64,000 nucleotides of DNA, taken from NCBI RefSeq assembly GCF_008710095.1, contig NZ_VYKJ01000017.1, forward strand, positions 1 to 64,000. The letters are read 5' to 3'. Position 1 is the first letter of the stretch, and every line of letters starts with the position of its first letter. Source of the stretch: Affinibrenneria salicis (GTDB lineage Bacteria > Pseudomonadota > Gammaproteobacteria > Enterobacterales > Enterobacteriaceae). A program made the position numbers and the translations under genes. The notes below the pieces were generated by a model. The model worked only from the letters and a program-made list of their open reading frames with translations. It was not told the origin of the DNA and searched no databases. This document shows, in pieces, positions 52,707-62,770 of the stretch.

Positions 52707-54083
52707 TCAGGCTGAGCGGGGCGACTTACGCGTTTTTTTATCCGCGCTGACCTGCACGACCTCGCTCTCTACCCAGCCATCCTGCAGCCGGGTTTTCAGT
52801 ATGTCGCCGGCGGCGATCTGGGCGGTATGCTTCACAACGGCGCCGTCCGGCGCGCGCGTCACGCTATAGCCGCGCGCCAGCGTGGCCAGCGGACTGACCG
52901 ACTCCAGACGCGCGGCGGCGGTGGCGAAATCCTGCTTATGTCGGCTGAGATGCGCAGTGATCGATTGCTGCAGCCGGTAGTGCCATTGCTGCAGACTCTG
53001 CCGTGCGCGATAGAGACGGGGTTGCGGCTGCTGTTGGTTTAAACGTTGTTGCAGGCGATCGCTCTGGCGGCGCGCCAGCTGTAAGCGCTGCAGAATGCCG
53101 TCATCCAGCCGCTGGCGCAGTTTCAGCAGCAGAGTCTGCTGACGCGCCAGCCGCAGCTGCGGGTGCTGTTGCTGCAGACGATGATGCAGACGGGTGAATT
53201 CTCGGTTGCGCCGGGCAAGGTAATAATCCATGGCCATTTCCAGCCGCTGCTGCTGGGATTGGATCTGGCGCAGCAGCTCCAGCTGGTTACGGCTGACCAG
53301 TTCGGCCGCCGCGGAGGGCGTGGGCGCGCGCAGGTCGCCGACAAAATCCGCAATGGTGACGTCGGTTTCGTGTCCTACCGCACTGACGATCGGAATTCGG
53401 CTGGCGAAGATCGCGCGGGCAACCCGTTCATCATTAAAGCTCCATAGATCTTCCAGCGAACCGCCGCCCCGGCCGACGATCAGCACGTCACACTCATTAC
53501 GCCGGTTGGCCAGTTCAATCGCTCGCACGATTTGCTGCGGCGCTTCGTTGCCCTGCACCGCAGTGGGGTAAACCACCACCGGCAGCGAGGGATCACGCCG
53601 CTGCAGCACCTGCAGGATATCATGCAAAGCCGCGCCGCTGGCGGAGGTGATCACGCCGACCTGCCTGGCCGGGCTGGGCAAAACCTGCTTGAACTGCTGT
53701 TCGAACAGGCCTTCTGCGGCGAGACGCTGCTTTAGCTGTTCGAACTGCTGCTGCAGCAGACCATCCCCGGCGGGCTGCATACTTTCGGCCAGCAGCTGAT
53801 AGTCGCCGCGCGGTTCGTACAGCGTGATGGTCGCGCGAATCAGTACCTGCTGCCCGTTCTGCGGGCGGAAAGTCACCCGACGATTACTGTTGCGAAACAT
53901 GGCGCAGCGCACCTGCGCCCGTTCATCTTTCAGCGTGAAGTACCAGTGGCCTGAAGAGGGCTGCGCAAGGTTGGATATTTCGCCGGAGAGCCAGATTTGG
54001 CCCATCTCCATTTCCAGCAGTTGCCGCACCGTCTGATTGAGACGGCTGACGGTAAAAATAGCAGAGGCGGGAGATTGTGACAT
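52707..54083 (-). CDS. xseA: Exodeoxyribonuclease VII large subunit
   Basis: XseA with XseB forms a single-strand-specific exonuclease. The N-terminal OB fold ([24 protein letters not shown]) and the catalytic core ([60 protein letters not shown]) are evident, followed by a long coiled coil rich in Gln, Leu and Arg. It is 458 residues and divergent from guaB. Confidence 0.97.
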   Translation of the reverse strand: MSQSPASAIFTVSRLNQTVRQLLEMEMGQIWLSGEISNLAQPSSGHWYFTLKDERAQVRCAMFRNSNRRVTFRPQNGQQVLIRATITLYEPRGDYQLLAESMQPAGDGLLQQQFEQLKQRLAAEGLFEQQFKQVLPSPARQVGVITSASGAALHDILQVLQRRDPSLPVVVYPTAVQGNEAPQQIVRAIELANRRNECDVLIVGRGGGSLEDLWSFNDERVARAIFASRIPIVSAVGHETDVTIADFVGDLRAPTPSAAAELVSRNQLELLRQIQSQQQRLEMAMDYYLARRNREFTRLHHRLQQQHPQLRLARQQTLLLKLRQRLDDGILQRLQLARRQSDRLQQRLNQQQPQPRLYRARQSLQQWHYRLQQSITAHLSRHKQDFATAAARLESVSPLATLARGYSVTRAPDGAVVKHTAQIAAGDILKTRLQDGWVESEVVQVSADKKTRKSPRSA

Positions 54084-54176
54084 TGTGAGTCAGATCAAAT
54101 TTCAAAACAGCGACTTAATTGACTGATACTACCTGGCCTGATGGGGTAATCAAGCTTTTTTGCAAAAAAAGCTGGA

Positions 54177-54201
54177 GGCAAGCGATTACGCTCTGTATAA
54201 T
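54177..54201 (+). promoter_or_regulatory. guaBA promoter with PurR-like site
   Basis: GGCAAGCGATTACGCT (54177-54192) resembles the operator known upstream of E. coli guaBA. TATAAT (54196-54201) directly follows and is a consensus -10. A clear -35 is not seen. Confidence 0.7.
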
Positions 54202-54254
54202 GCCTCGGCAATATTTTATCTATTCCCTCCATCCACTTTGGTGAGATATTGCAC

Positions 54255-55718
54255 ATGCTACGTATCGTAAAAGAAGCACTGACCTTTGATGACGTTCTGC
54301 TCGTTCCCGCCCATTCTACCGTTCTGCCTAACACCGCTGATCTGAGCACGCAGTTGACGGAAACCATTCGTCTGAATATCCCTATGCTGTCCGCCGCCAT
54401 GGACACCGTTACCGAGTCTGGTCTGGCGATTGCGCTGGCGCAGGAAGGCGGGCTGGGCTTCATCCATAAAAATATGCCGATTGAGCGTCAGGCGGCAGAA
54501 GTCAGCCGGGTGAAAAAACACGAAAGCGGCGTAGTGGTCGATCCAAAGACGGTTACGCCGGAAACCACGCTGCGCGAAGTCAAGGCCCTGACCGAACTCA
54601 ACGGTTTTGCCGGTTATCCGGTAGTGGCCGCTAATAATGAACTGGTGGGCATTATCACCGGTCGCGACGTGCGTTTTGTTACCGATCTGGAACTGCCTGT
54701 TTCGGCGGTTATGACGCCGAAAGAACGTCTGGTGACGGTAAAAGACGCCGAAGCGCGCGATATCGTGCTGCAGAAAATGCATGAGAAACGCGTCGAGAAA
54801 GCGCTGGTGGTCGACGATCAATTCCATCTGCTCGGCATGATTACGGTAAAAGATTTCCAGAAAGCGGAACGTAAACCGAACGCCTGTAAAGACGAACACG
54901 GTCGTCTGCGCGTCGGTGCTGCGGTCGGCGCCGGCGAAGGTAATGAAGAACGTATCGATGCGCTGGTCGCGGCTGGCGTAGACGTGCTGCTGATTGACTC
55001 CTCGCACGGTCATTCCGAAGGCGTGCTGCAGCGTATTCGCGATACGCGCGCTAAATATCCGCATCTGCAGATTATCGGCGGCAACGTGGCGACCGGCGCA
55101 GGCGCCAGAGCGCTGGCGGAAGCGGGCGTTAACGCGGTTAAAGTCGGTATCGGCCCTGGCTCCATCTGCACCACTCGTATCGTCACCGGCGTGGGCGTGC
55201 CGCAGATTAGCGCGATTTCCGATGCGGTTGACGCGCTGGAAGGTACGGGCATCCCGGTAATTGCCGATGGCGGTATCCGTTTCTCCGGCGACATCGCCAA
55301 AGCCATTGCCGCCGGCGCCGCCTGCGTCATGGTGGGGTCGATGCTGGCCGGTACGGAAGAATCTCCCGGCGAAATCGAACTGTATCAGGGCCGCTCCTTT
55401 AAATCCTACCGCGGCATGGGGTCGCTGGGCGCGATGTCCAAAGGGTCGTCCGACCGTTATTTCCAGAGCGATAACGCCGCCGACAAGCTGGTGCCGGAAG
55501 GGATCGAAGGCCGCGTTGCGTACAAAGGCCACCTGAAAGAGATCGTGCATCAGCAGATGGGCGGCCTGCGTTCCTGCATGGGTCTGACCGGATGCGGCAC
55601 GATTGACGCGCTGCGCACCAAAGCCGAATTCGTTCGCATCAGCGGCGCCGGGATTCAGGAAAGCCACGTCCATGACGTGACGATCACGAAAGAATCGCCG
55701 AACTACCGCATGGGCTAA
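54255..55718 (+). CDS. guaB: Inosine-5'-monophosphate dehydrogenase
   Basis: GuaB oxidises IMP to XMP, the first step to GMP. The catalytic loop [11 protein letters not shown] with its Cys and the two CBS domains (near 95-200) are present. The ATG at 54255 gives [16 protein letters not shown]; an ATG at 54249 adds two residues. The C-terminal residues SPNYRMG match the family. It is the first gene of guaBA. Confidence 0.98.
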   Translation: MLRIVKEALTFDDVLLVPAHSTVLPNTADLSTQLTETIRLNIPMLSAAMDTVTESGLAIALAQEGGLGFIHKNMPIERQAAEVSRVKKHESGVVVDPKTVTPETTLREVKALTELNGFAGYPVVAANNELVGIITGRDVRFVTDLELPVSAVMTPKERLVTVKDAEARDIVLQKMHEKRVEKALVVDDQFHLLGMITVKDFQKAERKPNACKDEHGRLRVGAAVGAGEGNEERIDALVAAGVDVLLIDSSHGHSEGVLQRIRDTRAKYPHLQIIGGNVATGAGARALAEAGVNAVKVGIGPGSICTTRIVTGVGVPQISAISDAVDALEGTGIPVIADGGIRFSGDIAKAIAAGAACVMVGSMLAGTEESPGEIELYQGRSFKSYRGMGSLGAMSKGSSDRYFQSDNAADKLVPEGIEGRVAYKGHLKEIVHQQMGGLRSCMGLTGCGTIDALRTKAEFVRISGAGIQESHVHDVTITKESPNYRMG

Positions 55719-55727
55719 CTCTCCATG

Positions 55728-55781
55728 ACCTCCGAACCGGCCCGCGCGTGGTTAAGCGCCGCGCGCGGGCCGATCGGAGGT
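55728..55781 (+). other. Long hairpin between guaB and guaA
   Basis: Nested stems ACCTCCGA / TCGGAGGT (55728-55735 / 55774-55781) and GGCCCGCGCG / CGCGCGGGCC (55739-55748 / 55762-55771) form an 18-bp interrupted stem with a 13-base loop. There is no T run, so it may tune relative guaB/guaA expression or mRNA decay. Confidence 0.7.
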
Positions 55782-55855
55782 GACGTCAGGCGAGTTTGTC
55801 AGTAAACTCATTCATCTATTTTTGCCGCTTTCTCCGTATTTGGAATACGCCTCTC

Positions 55856-57433
55856 ATGACAGAAAACATTCATCAACATCGCATTCTTATTCTGGATTTC
55901 GGTTCGCAATATACGCAGCTGGTGGCTCGCCGCGTGCGTGAACTCGGCGTGTACTGCGAACTCTGGGCATGGGATGTCACAGAAGCGCAGATTCGCGAAT
56001 TCAGCCCGAGCGGGATCATCCTTTCCGGCGGACCGGAAAGCACCACCGAATTCAACAGTCCGCGCGCGCCGGAGTATGTATTCCAGGCTGGCGTGCCGGT
56101 ATTGGGCGTGTGCTACGGCATGCAAACGATGGCTATGCAGCTGGGCGGTCATGTAGAAGGCTCCAGCGAGCGCGAGTTCGGCTATGCGCAGGTGGAAGTC
56201 AAGGCGGATTGCGCGTTGGTGCGTGACATTAAGGATGACGTCAGCGCGGCGGGCGAACCGTTGCTGGATGTCTGGATGAGTCACGGCGACAAAGTGACGG
56301 CGATTCCCGCCGATTTTGTTACCGTCGCCAGCACGGATACCTGCCCGTTTGCCATTATGGCCAACGAAGAGAAGCGTTTTTACGGCGTTCAGTTCCATCC
56401 TGAAGTCACGCATACCCGCCAGGGGCAGCGCCTGCTCGAACGTTTTGTGCGCGATATCTGCCAGTGTGAAGCACTGTGGACGCCGGCGAAAATTATTGAC
56501 GATGCGGTAGCCCGCATTCGCCAGCAGGTAGGCGATGACCATGTGATCCTCGGTCTGTCCGGCGGGGTGGACTCCTCGGTTACCGCCATGTTGCTGCACC
56601 GCGCCATTGGCAAACGTCTGACCTGCGTATTCGTTGATAACGGGCTGTTGCGCCTGAACGAAGCCGACCAGGTGCTGGAGATGTTTGGCGATCAGTTCGG
56701 TCTGAACATTGTCCATGTTCCGGCGGAAGAGCGATTCCTGTCCGCTCTGGCGGGAATCGACGATCCGGAAGTGAAGCGCAAAACGATTGGCCGCGTCTTC
56801 GTTGAAGTGTTTGATGAAGAAGCGTGTAAACAGTCCGAGGTGAAATGGCTGGCTCAGGGCACCATTTACCCCGACGTTATCGAATCCGCCGCCTCCGCAA
56901 CTGGTAAAGCGCACGTCATCAAGTCTCACCATAACGTTGGCGGCCTGCCGAAAGAGATGAAGCTCGGTCTGGTTGAACCGCTGAAAGAACTGTTTAAAGA
57001 CGAAGTGCGTAAAATCGGCCTGGAGCTGGGGCTGCCGCACAGCATGCTATACCGTCACCCGTTCCCGGGGCCGGGTCTGGGCGTGCGCGTATTGGGCGAA
57101 GTGAAGAAAGAGTTCTGCGACCTGCTGCGACGCGCTGATGCGATCTTTATTGAAGAACTGCACAAGGCTGATTTGTATAACAAAGTCAGCCAGGCTTTCA
57201 CTGTCTTCCTGCCGGTACGTTCCGTCGGCGTGATGGGCGACGGCCGTAAGTACGATTGGGTTGTTTCGCTGCGTGCGGTAGAAACCATCGACTTTATGAC
57301 CGCGCACTGGGCGCACCTGCCGTATGATTTCCTCGGCCGTGTTTCCAACCGCATCATCAACGAAGTGGACGGTATTTCCCGCGTGGTGTATGACGTCTCC
57401 GGCAAGCCGCCGGCGACGATTGAGTGGGAGTGA
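55856..57433 (+). CDS. guaA: GMP synthase (glutamine-hydrolysing)
   Basis: GuaA aminates XMP to GMP. The class I amidotransferase domain has Cys86 (GVCYGMQ) and His/Glu in QFHPEVTHT. The ATP-pyrophosphatase P-loop is [10 protein letters not shown], and a dimerisation domain ends at PPATIEWE. The ATG at 55856 gives [16 protein letters not shown]; the longer open frame from 55796 has no support. The 3' end is a known target for integrases. Confidence 0.98.
   Translation: MTENIHQHRILILDFGSQYTQLVARRVRELGVYCELWAWDVTEAQIREFSPSGIILSGGPESTTEFNSPRAPEYVFQAGVPVLGVCYGMQTMAMQLGGHVEGSSEREFGYAQVEVKADCALVRDIKDDVSAAGEPLLDVWMSHGDKVTAIPADFVTVASTDTCPFAIMANEEKRFYGVQFHPEVTHTRQGQRLLERFVRDICQCEALWTPAKIIDDAVARIRQQVGDDHVILGLSGGVDSSVTAMLLHRAIGKRLTCVFVDNGLLRLNEADQVLEMFGDQFGLNIVHVPAEERFLSALAGIDDPEVKRKTIGRVFVEVFDEEACKQSEVKWLAQGTIYPDVIESAASATGKAHVIKSHHNVGGLPKEMKLGLVEPLKELFKDEVRKIGLELGLPHSMLYRHPFPGPGLGVRVLGEVKKEFCDLLRRADAIFIEELHKADLYNKVSQAFTVFLPVRSVGVMGDGRKYDWVVSLRAVETIDFMTAHWAHLPYDFLGRVSNRIINEVDGISRVVYDVSGKPPATIEWE
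57408..57433 (+). other. Possible integration site at the guaA 3' end
   Basis: A class of tyrosine recombinases integrates islands into the 3' end of guaA. An integrase remnant of suitable type begins 200 bp downstream. I found no second copy of this guaA end in the window, so the far junction is either lost or beyond 64000. Confidence 0.3.
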
Positions 57434-57469
57434 GGGGTTAGCATCCACTGAGTTCCGCTAACGTCTGAA

Positions 57470-57511
57470 ATCGCCAGTAAAATCATAGGATTTACTGGCG
57501 ATTTTTTCTTT
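57470..57511 (+). terminator. Terminator after guaA
   Basis: A perfect 12-bp stem (ATCGCCAGTAAA / TTTACTGGCGAT) with a 9-base loop is followed by TTTTTTCTTTT. Confidence 0.93.
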
Positions 57512-57632
57512 TGTGAGCCATGAAAATCCATCGGAATCCACGCTCTGATACCGTCATTTTTTTGTACTAAATTGAAAAAATACCGTCGCAGGTGACGGTA
57601 CTTTGACAGCAGCATGGGGAGGTGGAGCGGAG

Positions 57633-58217
57633 ATGTTGACGGATACCCGGTTGAAATCGCTGAAGCCTAAAGAACGGCTTTACAAGGTTGCCGATCGCGA
57701 TGGGATGTATGTGGCGGTGTTGCCTTCGGGAACCGTTTCATTCCGCTACGATTATCGTCTCAACGGCAGACAAGAAACGCTGGCGATAGGCAAATACGGC
57801 CCGATCACGCTATCAGAAGCCAGAGAGCGGTTACGGGAGGTCAAACGACTAATCGAACAGGGCATTTCTCCGGCTATTGAAAAACAACGCCAGAAGCTGC
57901 AGGCCAAATCTACCTATTTCGGCGACTGGCTGACGCACTGGTTTGACGATGCCAACTACAAAGACAGTGCGCGCCGCATGATACAGGGCATTATCAAACG
58001 CGACGTCGCGCCGAAGTTCGGCAACAAGCTGTTAAGCGAGATCACGCCCGATATACGGCGCAACCACTGCGACAAGGTAAAGAGCCGGGGAGCGTCTGCA
58101 TCGGCGGTAAAAACGCGCGATATCGTCGGCATCGTATTTACCTGCGCCAAAAGCGCGCGGCGGGAAATACGACAATCCGGCGGAATAATTTCAGGTAAGC
58201 ACATTGCTCAGACTTAA
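57633..58217 (+). pseudogene. Truncated tyrosine integrase at guaA
   Basis: The N terminus is a typical DUF4102 integrase domain (LTDTRLKSLKPKERLYKVADRDGMYV, TLAIGKYGPITLSEARERL), followed by part of the SAM-like core-binding domain. The catalytic domain with R..HxxR..Y is missing; full-length relatives are about 400 residues and this is 194. Near 58150-58161 the frame shifts: the +1 frame reads GKYDNPAE then a stop at 58186, the conserved continuation seen in intact integrases. The gene is therefore both frameshifted and deleted. It follows the guaA terminator, consistent with an old island inserted at guaA. Confidence 0.88.
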
Positions 58218-58282
58218 TCGGGCATCTTGCTATTCCGGGGCCAAACAAAACGGACCGTTAGCTCAGCTCAGCGTGGACATTA

Positions 58283-58450
58283 CTAAATAGCTTCGCATAA
58301 TAGCGCGATACCTGTCCTGCAGGTTGAGTGACAACGATATTATGATTAAATTACAATCAACTGTTTTTAATGATTATTTAAATGTTCTTATCATCAGTTA
58401 CGCGCTGTGGCATGGTCAAAAGTGAAGCATCAATGCGCGAAGCTATTTAG
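58283..58450. repeat. 168-bp element with 14-bp inverted termini
   Basis: CTAAATAGCTTCGC (58283-58296) is repeated in exact inversion as GCGAAGCTATTTAG (58437-58450). The interior is AT-rich and non-coding. It looks like a small non-autonomous transposable element or a deletion derivative. No clear target duplication is visible. The 390-bp gap 58218-58609 holds this element and otherwise nothing recognisable. Confidence 0.6.
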
Positions 58451-58609
58451 AACTGAGTGTTGTATTTAATCGTGGGGGCGGTTCAGCCGCTCCTTCGCAT
58501 ACCAGACATTTATCATCAAGACTTAAACCAAAAAAGTAGTTTGCGCAGGCATTGTGTTTTACACTGCGCGCTGCAAAAATTGAGTAGATAAACGATTAAG
58601 CAGGCGATA

Positions 58610-59092
58610 ATGGCGATGAACGGAACGATCACAACCTGGTTTAAGGATAAAGGTTTTGGATTTATCAAAGATGAAAACGGTGATAACCGTTATTTTCATG
58701 TGATTAAGGTCGCCAACCCTGAACATCTTAAGAAAGATGCGGCGGTCACTTTCGAACCCACCTCTAATAGCAAGGGGTTGTCAGCTTATGCTGTGAAAGT
58801 CGTACCGGAAAGCAAATACATCTATATCGCGGGCGAGCGCCTTAAGCTTACGTCGATCAAGTCTTTCCGGGTTTACAGCGAAGAAGTGTCTGCCGATACC
58901 CGCATTGATAAAGAAAATGCAGTGCTGTCTGTGGCGGCACTGATGGGGAGTATCAGGCCGAAATCAGCCGCTAAGCCTGGTGAAATGCGTTCTCTGAAAA
59001 AACTGGCGATCACCACCTTTCAGGGCGCGACGTTAATCTTCTCGGAAGATGAGATAGACGTGGACGCCACGGTGAAAATGCTCAAGGTCTGA
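58610..59092 (+). CDS. Cold-shock-domain protein with extra C-terminal domain
   Basis: This 160-residue protein begins with a cold-shock domain carrying RNP-1 (KGFGFIK) and a modified RNP-2 (NRYFHVIKV), so it probably binds single-stranded nucleic acid. The remaining 90 residues (from about ESKYIYIAGERLKL to DVDATVKMLKV) have no function I can name. Two-part proteins of this size occur in enterobacterial genomic islands. The ATG at 58610 is close to AGGCG; the ATG at 58616 is an alternative. It is the only intact island-type gene here. Confidence 0.88.
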   Translation: MAMNGTITTWFKDKGFGFIKDENGDNRYFHVIKVANPEHLKKDAAVTFEPTSNSKGLSAYAVKVVPESKYIYIAGERLKLTSIKSFRVYSEEVSADTRIDKENAVLSVAALMGSIRPKSAAKPGEMRSLKKLAITTFQGATLIFSEDEIDVDATVKMLKV

Positions 59093-59112
59093 AATAGTTC
59101 GGACTGAGCCTG

Positions 59113-59222
59113 TGCCGAAATGCTGCGCCATTCGCATAAGCAGAATTTCGGCATCGCTTACCAGGAAGTGTCCCGTAACTGTTTTTTGTACAGATCAGCA
59201 TTGTTATAACTGTGCAAAAAAC
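59113..59222. other. Two long hairpins downstream of the cold-shock gene
   Basis: TGCCGAAAT-G-CTGC pairs with GCAG-A-ATTTCGGCA (59113-59153). GTTTTTTGTACAG pairs with CTGTGCAAAAAAC (59181-59222) with one G-T pair. The first lacks a T run; it may still end the cold-shock transcript. GTGTCCCG at 59168-59175 also occurs in the element at 59459. The 820-bp gap 59093-59911 contains only these and the next element. Confidence 0.6.
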
Positions 59223-59458
59223 GCTTTTAAGCGATAAAAATAGTTCTAAAAACGCTCAATATTCAACCCAAAATCACATTCCGGAAATGATTACTACATC
59301 ACTTTTTGGTATGCAGGGGGTTAAAGGACGCATCCTAAGCTCACTGCGCCGTAATATACGTCTGTTTTACAAACTAAATATGACATATCAATGATTTTCA
59401 CCAATCGGAAGCTATATCTCGATTATGCTTTTATTGAGTGATTTATGCGCTTGTTTTA

Positions 59459-59609
59459 GGTTGTGTCCCGCCATTATCTGACTGATGTAAAATCGCACAA
59501 TACTGACAGAAGTCAGCAGTAAAAACACACAAAAAAAAGTCAAAAAACAAACAAAATTAATGCGTTTTTCCCATCGTCAGTCAGCGAAAATGAATTGCGG
59601 GACACAGCC
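59459..59609. repeat. 151-bp element with 13-bp inverted termini
   Basis: GGTTGTGTCCCGC (59459-59471) is inverted as GCGGGACACAGCC (59597-59609) with one mismatch. The AT-rich interior is non-coding and also carries shorter inverted copies of CTGACTGA. The form suggests a MITE-like element or the fused ends of a deleted insertion sequence. Confidence 0.65.
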
Positions 59610-59911
59610 TGGCCATAATACCCATGCAAAGAGCGTTGGGGCCGGCCCTGAGTTGGACATGGAGGTCGATAGCGCTCTGGCGATACCCAGGTCAATTGAA
59701 ATCTGAGCTTGTCAGGGCTGCCTGCGCGGCCCGTGCCAGAAGCGGATATTATTAACCGTGCCGCGGTGTCTAATCCTGATAACAGGTCACGCCGGCTTCT
59801 GACCGGCCCCTCCAAACTCAAACCACACAGTGATCAGGTCATGCAACCTGGTACAGCCTCGAAAATTACAGGTATAATCCCACAAATTATTCAACTGGTT
59901 TAGAAACGAAG

Positions 59912-60451
59912 ATGACAAAACTCACCTTACAAGAGCAGATGCTAAAAGCTGGATTAGTGACCAGCAAAAAAATGGCCAAGGTCCAAAGAACGGCTAAAAA
60001 ATCACGAGTTCAGGCTCGTGAGGCAAAGGCGGCTGTGGAGGAAAATAAAAAAGCGCAACTTGAGCGTGATAAACAGCTAAGCGAACAACAAAAACAAGCA
60101 GCTTTATCTAAAGAGTATAAAGCTCAGGTGAAGCAGCTAATTGAAATGAACAGAATTGACATTTCAAAAGGCGATATCGGTTTTAACTTCACAGATAATA
60201 ATTTAATTAAAAAAATAGTTGTGGATAAGCTGACTCAAGCTCAGCTGATCAGTGGTCGTCTCGCCATTGCTCGTTTGGTTGTCGATAACAGTGGCAAGAG
60301 TGAATACGTTATTATCCCCGCGAGCGTAGCCGATAAAATTGCGCAGCGAGATGCGAACAGTATTGTATTAAATAGTGCACTTAGTCAGGAAGAGCAAGAT
60401 GAAGAAGATCCGTATGCTGATTTTAAAGTGCCCGATGATTTGATGTGGTAA
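59912..60451 (+). CDS. yaiL: YaiL, DUF2058 family protein
   Basis: This 179-residue soluble protein matches E. coli YaiL across its length (TLQEQMLKAGLVTSKKMAKVQ, EYKAQVKQLIEMNRIDI, DPYADFKVPDDLMW). The N-terminal third is a charged coiled coil. The biochemical role is unknown; a nucleolar or ribosome-linked function has not been shown. It lies at the edge of the island remnant, away from its E. coli neighbourhood. A short hairpin (ATGAAAAG / CTTTTCAT, 60476-60501) follows. Confidence 0.92.
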   Translation: MTKLTLQEQMLKAGLVTSKKMAKVQRTAKKSRVQAREAKAAVEENKKAQLERDKQLSEQQKQAALSKEYKAQVKQLIEMNRIDISKGDIGFNFTDNNLIKKIVVDKLTQAQLISGRLAIARLVVDNSGKSEYVIIPASVADKIAQRDANSIVLNSALSQEEQDEEDPYADFKVPDDLMW

Positions 60452-60723
60452 TTAACGTTTTGCAGATGCTTATGGATGAAAAGTCCCTCAAGGCTTTTCA
60501 TTAAGATGCCGGTTCATTAAAAACGCAGTGTTATTCCGGATAGTGATCCTCTCCGCGAATAGTGGCACGCTGTTACGCGAATAAAATCGTTAACAAGATG
60601 AACTATGACGCAAGAAAAAGAACAACGCCGCCTCGCCTGAGTCCGCGCCCTCTGCCGCGGGGTAAGATCAACCATGCGGGCTGTTGCTTACGGCGGTAAA
60701 TACATACCGTGGCGCGTTGCCGA

Positions 60724-61593
60724 TTATTGTCTGGCGTGGTGGTGCAGGCTCTGGGTAATCATCTGATGTAAGGGTTTGTGTTGATCGGTCTGGCGCATTA
60801 CCACGATCAGCTGGCGGTGAAAGGTTAAATCGCCGAGCGGCACAATGCGCACATGGTTTTCGCGTTCATGCCATAATCCCGCCTGCGGCACCAGCGCCAC
60901 ACCGAGATGGTTTTCCACCATCTTGACAATGGCGTCAATTTCATCGATTTCCAGCGCCAGGGTTGGCTCCAGCCGATGCTCACGTAAAAAGCGCGTCACC
61001 AGCCGTCCGCCAAAAGAGGTGCGATCGTAGCGGATAAACGGGTTTTCCCGAATGATTGCCAGCGGATTGTCGCCCGGTAAGTCTGTCGGCGTAATCAGTG
61101 CGAAAGGTTCCTGTTTGAGTATTTCATAATACAGATCTTTGCTTAATGCGAAGGCCGGCTTCAGAACAATCGCCAGATCAATATGTCCGGCATCCACTTG
61201 CGTTAATAGATCAAATGAAACCCCCGGCAGCAGTTTGGTTTCCAGCGCTGGCGCCTGCTGATGCAGCTGTACCAGCACTTTAGGCAGCAATCCGGTTTGT
61301 ACGGTGGCGATAGCGCCAATCTTAATGGCTCCGCGGTAGTGATCGATATCTTCCGGCTGCGACATGCGGGCAAAAATCGCCAGAATCTCCTCCGCCATGG
61401 GTAATACCCGGTTACCGGCGGTATTTAACTGGGCCGTACGGCCAGAACGATCGAAGAGCTGCATACCGAGCGCCTCTTCCAGTGAGCGAATCTGGGCGCT
61501 GACCGCGGATTGCGTCAGACCGATATGCTGTCCGGCGGTCGCAAACGTACCAAATTGCGTTACGGCGACAAAGGTTTTGATTTCTCGTATCAT
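60724..61593 (-). CDS. LysR-family regulator
   Basis: The N-terminal winged helix (IREIKTFVAVTQFGTFATAGQHIGLTQSAVSAQIRSLEEALG) and a type 2 periplasmic-binding-like effector domain make this a typical 289-residue LysR protein. The ATG at 61593 gives the conserved start; an ATG at 61611 adds six residues. It is clearly related to the next LysR protein and lies on the same strand. Ligand and targets are unknown. Confidence 0.92.
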   Translation of the reverse strand: MIREIKTFVAVTQFGTFATAGQHIGLTQSAVSAQIRSLEEALGMQLFDRSGRTAQLNTAGNRVLPMAEEILAIFARMSQPEDIDHYRGAIKIGAIATVQTGLLPKVLVQLHQQAPALETKLLPGVSFDLLTQVDAGHIDLAIVLKPAFALSKDLYYEILKQEPFALITPTDLPGDNPLAIIRENPFIRYDRTSFGGRLVTRFLREHRLEPTLALEIDEIDAIVKMVENHLGVALVPQAGLWHERENHVRIVPLGDLTFHRQLIVVMRQTDQHKPLHQMITQSLHHHARQ

Positions 61594-61761
61594 TGCGGCC
61601 CCATTCATCAAAAAAAATGTTTATTCGCAGGGGTGAATCCTATTTTTGATAAAAAATAGTAATAACCAGCGGTGAATATTACAAGTCATGTCTGATGCTG
61701 GCTTTCGCTGGCGAGTACGTAGATTCCCACCCGCGGCGGCTATCGGTCGATAATCCGGGAC

Positions 61762-62670
61762 TTATGTTTTTCTGGCGCGCGGCTGAACGGTACGATGATA
61801 TTGCACATGCGTATAGGCGGTAATCAGCTGTTTCAGCGTGGCTAACGGTTCGTTTAGTTCCAGCCCGGTACGGTAGATCAGACCAATATCGCGGTGAAAG
61901 GTATGTTGCCCGAGATCCAGCACCCGGATGGATGCCGGCCAGCGTTGATAAGTGAGCGTTTGCGGCACCAACGCAGTGCCAACGCCATTCGCCACCAGTT
62001 GGACAATCGCATCCAGTTCATCGACCTCACATATTTCATGTACCGACAGGTGCATTTCCCGTAAAAAGCGTTCAACCTGGCGGCCGCCAAACGATGTGCG
62101 GTTATAGCGTACGAAAGGCTGACTACTCAGTAATGCTATCCAGTCATCGCCGGCGATAGCGTGAGGAACCAGCAGACGAAAGGGTTCGCTGACCAGCGTC
62201 GACCAGCGTAGATCGCTGTGCAGCGAGAACGGCGGGCGAATAATCGCGGCAATATCCAGTTCGCCGGCATCGACAAGATTGGCCAGTTCCATCGATAACC
62301 CCGGCACCACGCGTGAGCGGCATCCCGGGTAGCTTTGATGAAATTTCGCCAGCACTGCGGGCAGCAACGCGCATTGCACCGAGGCTATTGCACCAATATT
62401 GACCAGCAGGCTGCTGGTATCCGGCGGATTTACCGAGCCCAGATGGTCATAGAGCTGTAACAGCTCCTGCGCCTGACGCAGCACTTGCTCGCCCATTGGG
62501 TTGAGCTGCGCCGAGCGTCCCTTACGTTCGAAAATGGCGAAGCCGAGCCCGGCCTCCAGCCGTTGCATCTGGGCGCTGATTGCCGCCTGAGTCAGGCCGA
62601 TTTTTTTGCCGGCGGCGGCAAAGGTGCCTTCCCGGGCGACGGCGAGTAGGGTTTTTAGTTCTCGGATCAT
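61762..62670 (-). CDS. LysR-family regulator, divergent from the aminotransferase
   Basis: A 302-residue LysR protein starting IRELKTLLAVAREGTFAAAGKKIGLTQAAISAQMQRLEAGLG. It shares conserved blocks with the adjacent LysR (RYNRTSFGGR versus RYDRTSFGGR, and VGTALVPQ versus LGVALVPQ), indicating tandem duplication. It is divergent from the aminotransferase gene, so it probably regulates that gene in response to a substrate or product. Confidence 0.93.
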   Translation of the reverse strand: MIRELKTLLAVAREGTFAAAGKKIGLTQAAISAQMQRLEAGLGFAIFERKGRSAQLNPMGEQVLRQAQELLQLYDHLGSVNPPDTSSLLVNIGAIASVQCALLPAVLAKFHQSYPGCRSRVVPGLSMELANLVDAGELDIAAIIRPPFSLHSDLRWSTLVSEPFRLLVPHAIAGDDWIALLSSQPFVRYNRTSFGGRQVERFLREMHLSVHEICEVDELDAIVQLVANGVGTALVPQTLTYQRWPASIRVLDLGQHTFHRDIGLIYRTGLELNEPLATLKQLITAYTHVQYHRTVQPRARKT

Positions 62671-62683
62671 TGATAGATTTTAT

Positions 62684-62728
62684 TTGATAATTCATAAAAA
62701 ATATATTGATTTTATTATTGATTATCAA
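62684..62728. promoter_or_regulatory. Candidate LysR operator in the divergent spacer
   Basis: TTGATAATTCAT (62684-62695) and ATTGATTATCAA (62717-62728) form an imperfect inverted repeat (10 of 12 matching) across an AT-rich spacer between lysR and the aminotransferase gene. The position suits a LysR binding site covering both promoters. Confidence 0.55.
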
Positions 62729-62770
62729 GCCCTACGATGAAGTTCAGTTCCAAATTCAAGGGGTATGGAT

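Noticed and set aside
59540..59821. 93-codon minus-strand frame upstream of yaiL
   Set aside because: It runs through the inverted-repeat element, has no recognisable domain and no convincing start signal.
60607..60640. Small frame MTQEKEQRRLA as a transposase remnant
   Set aside because: Only 11 codons; resemblance to transposase N termini cannot be supported. The 270-bp gap 60452-60723 otherwise shows nothing.
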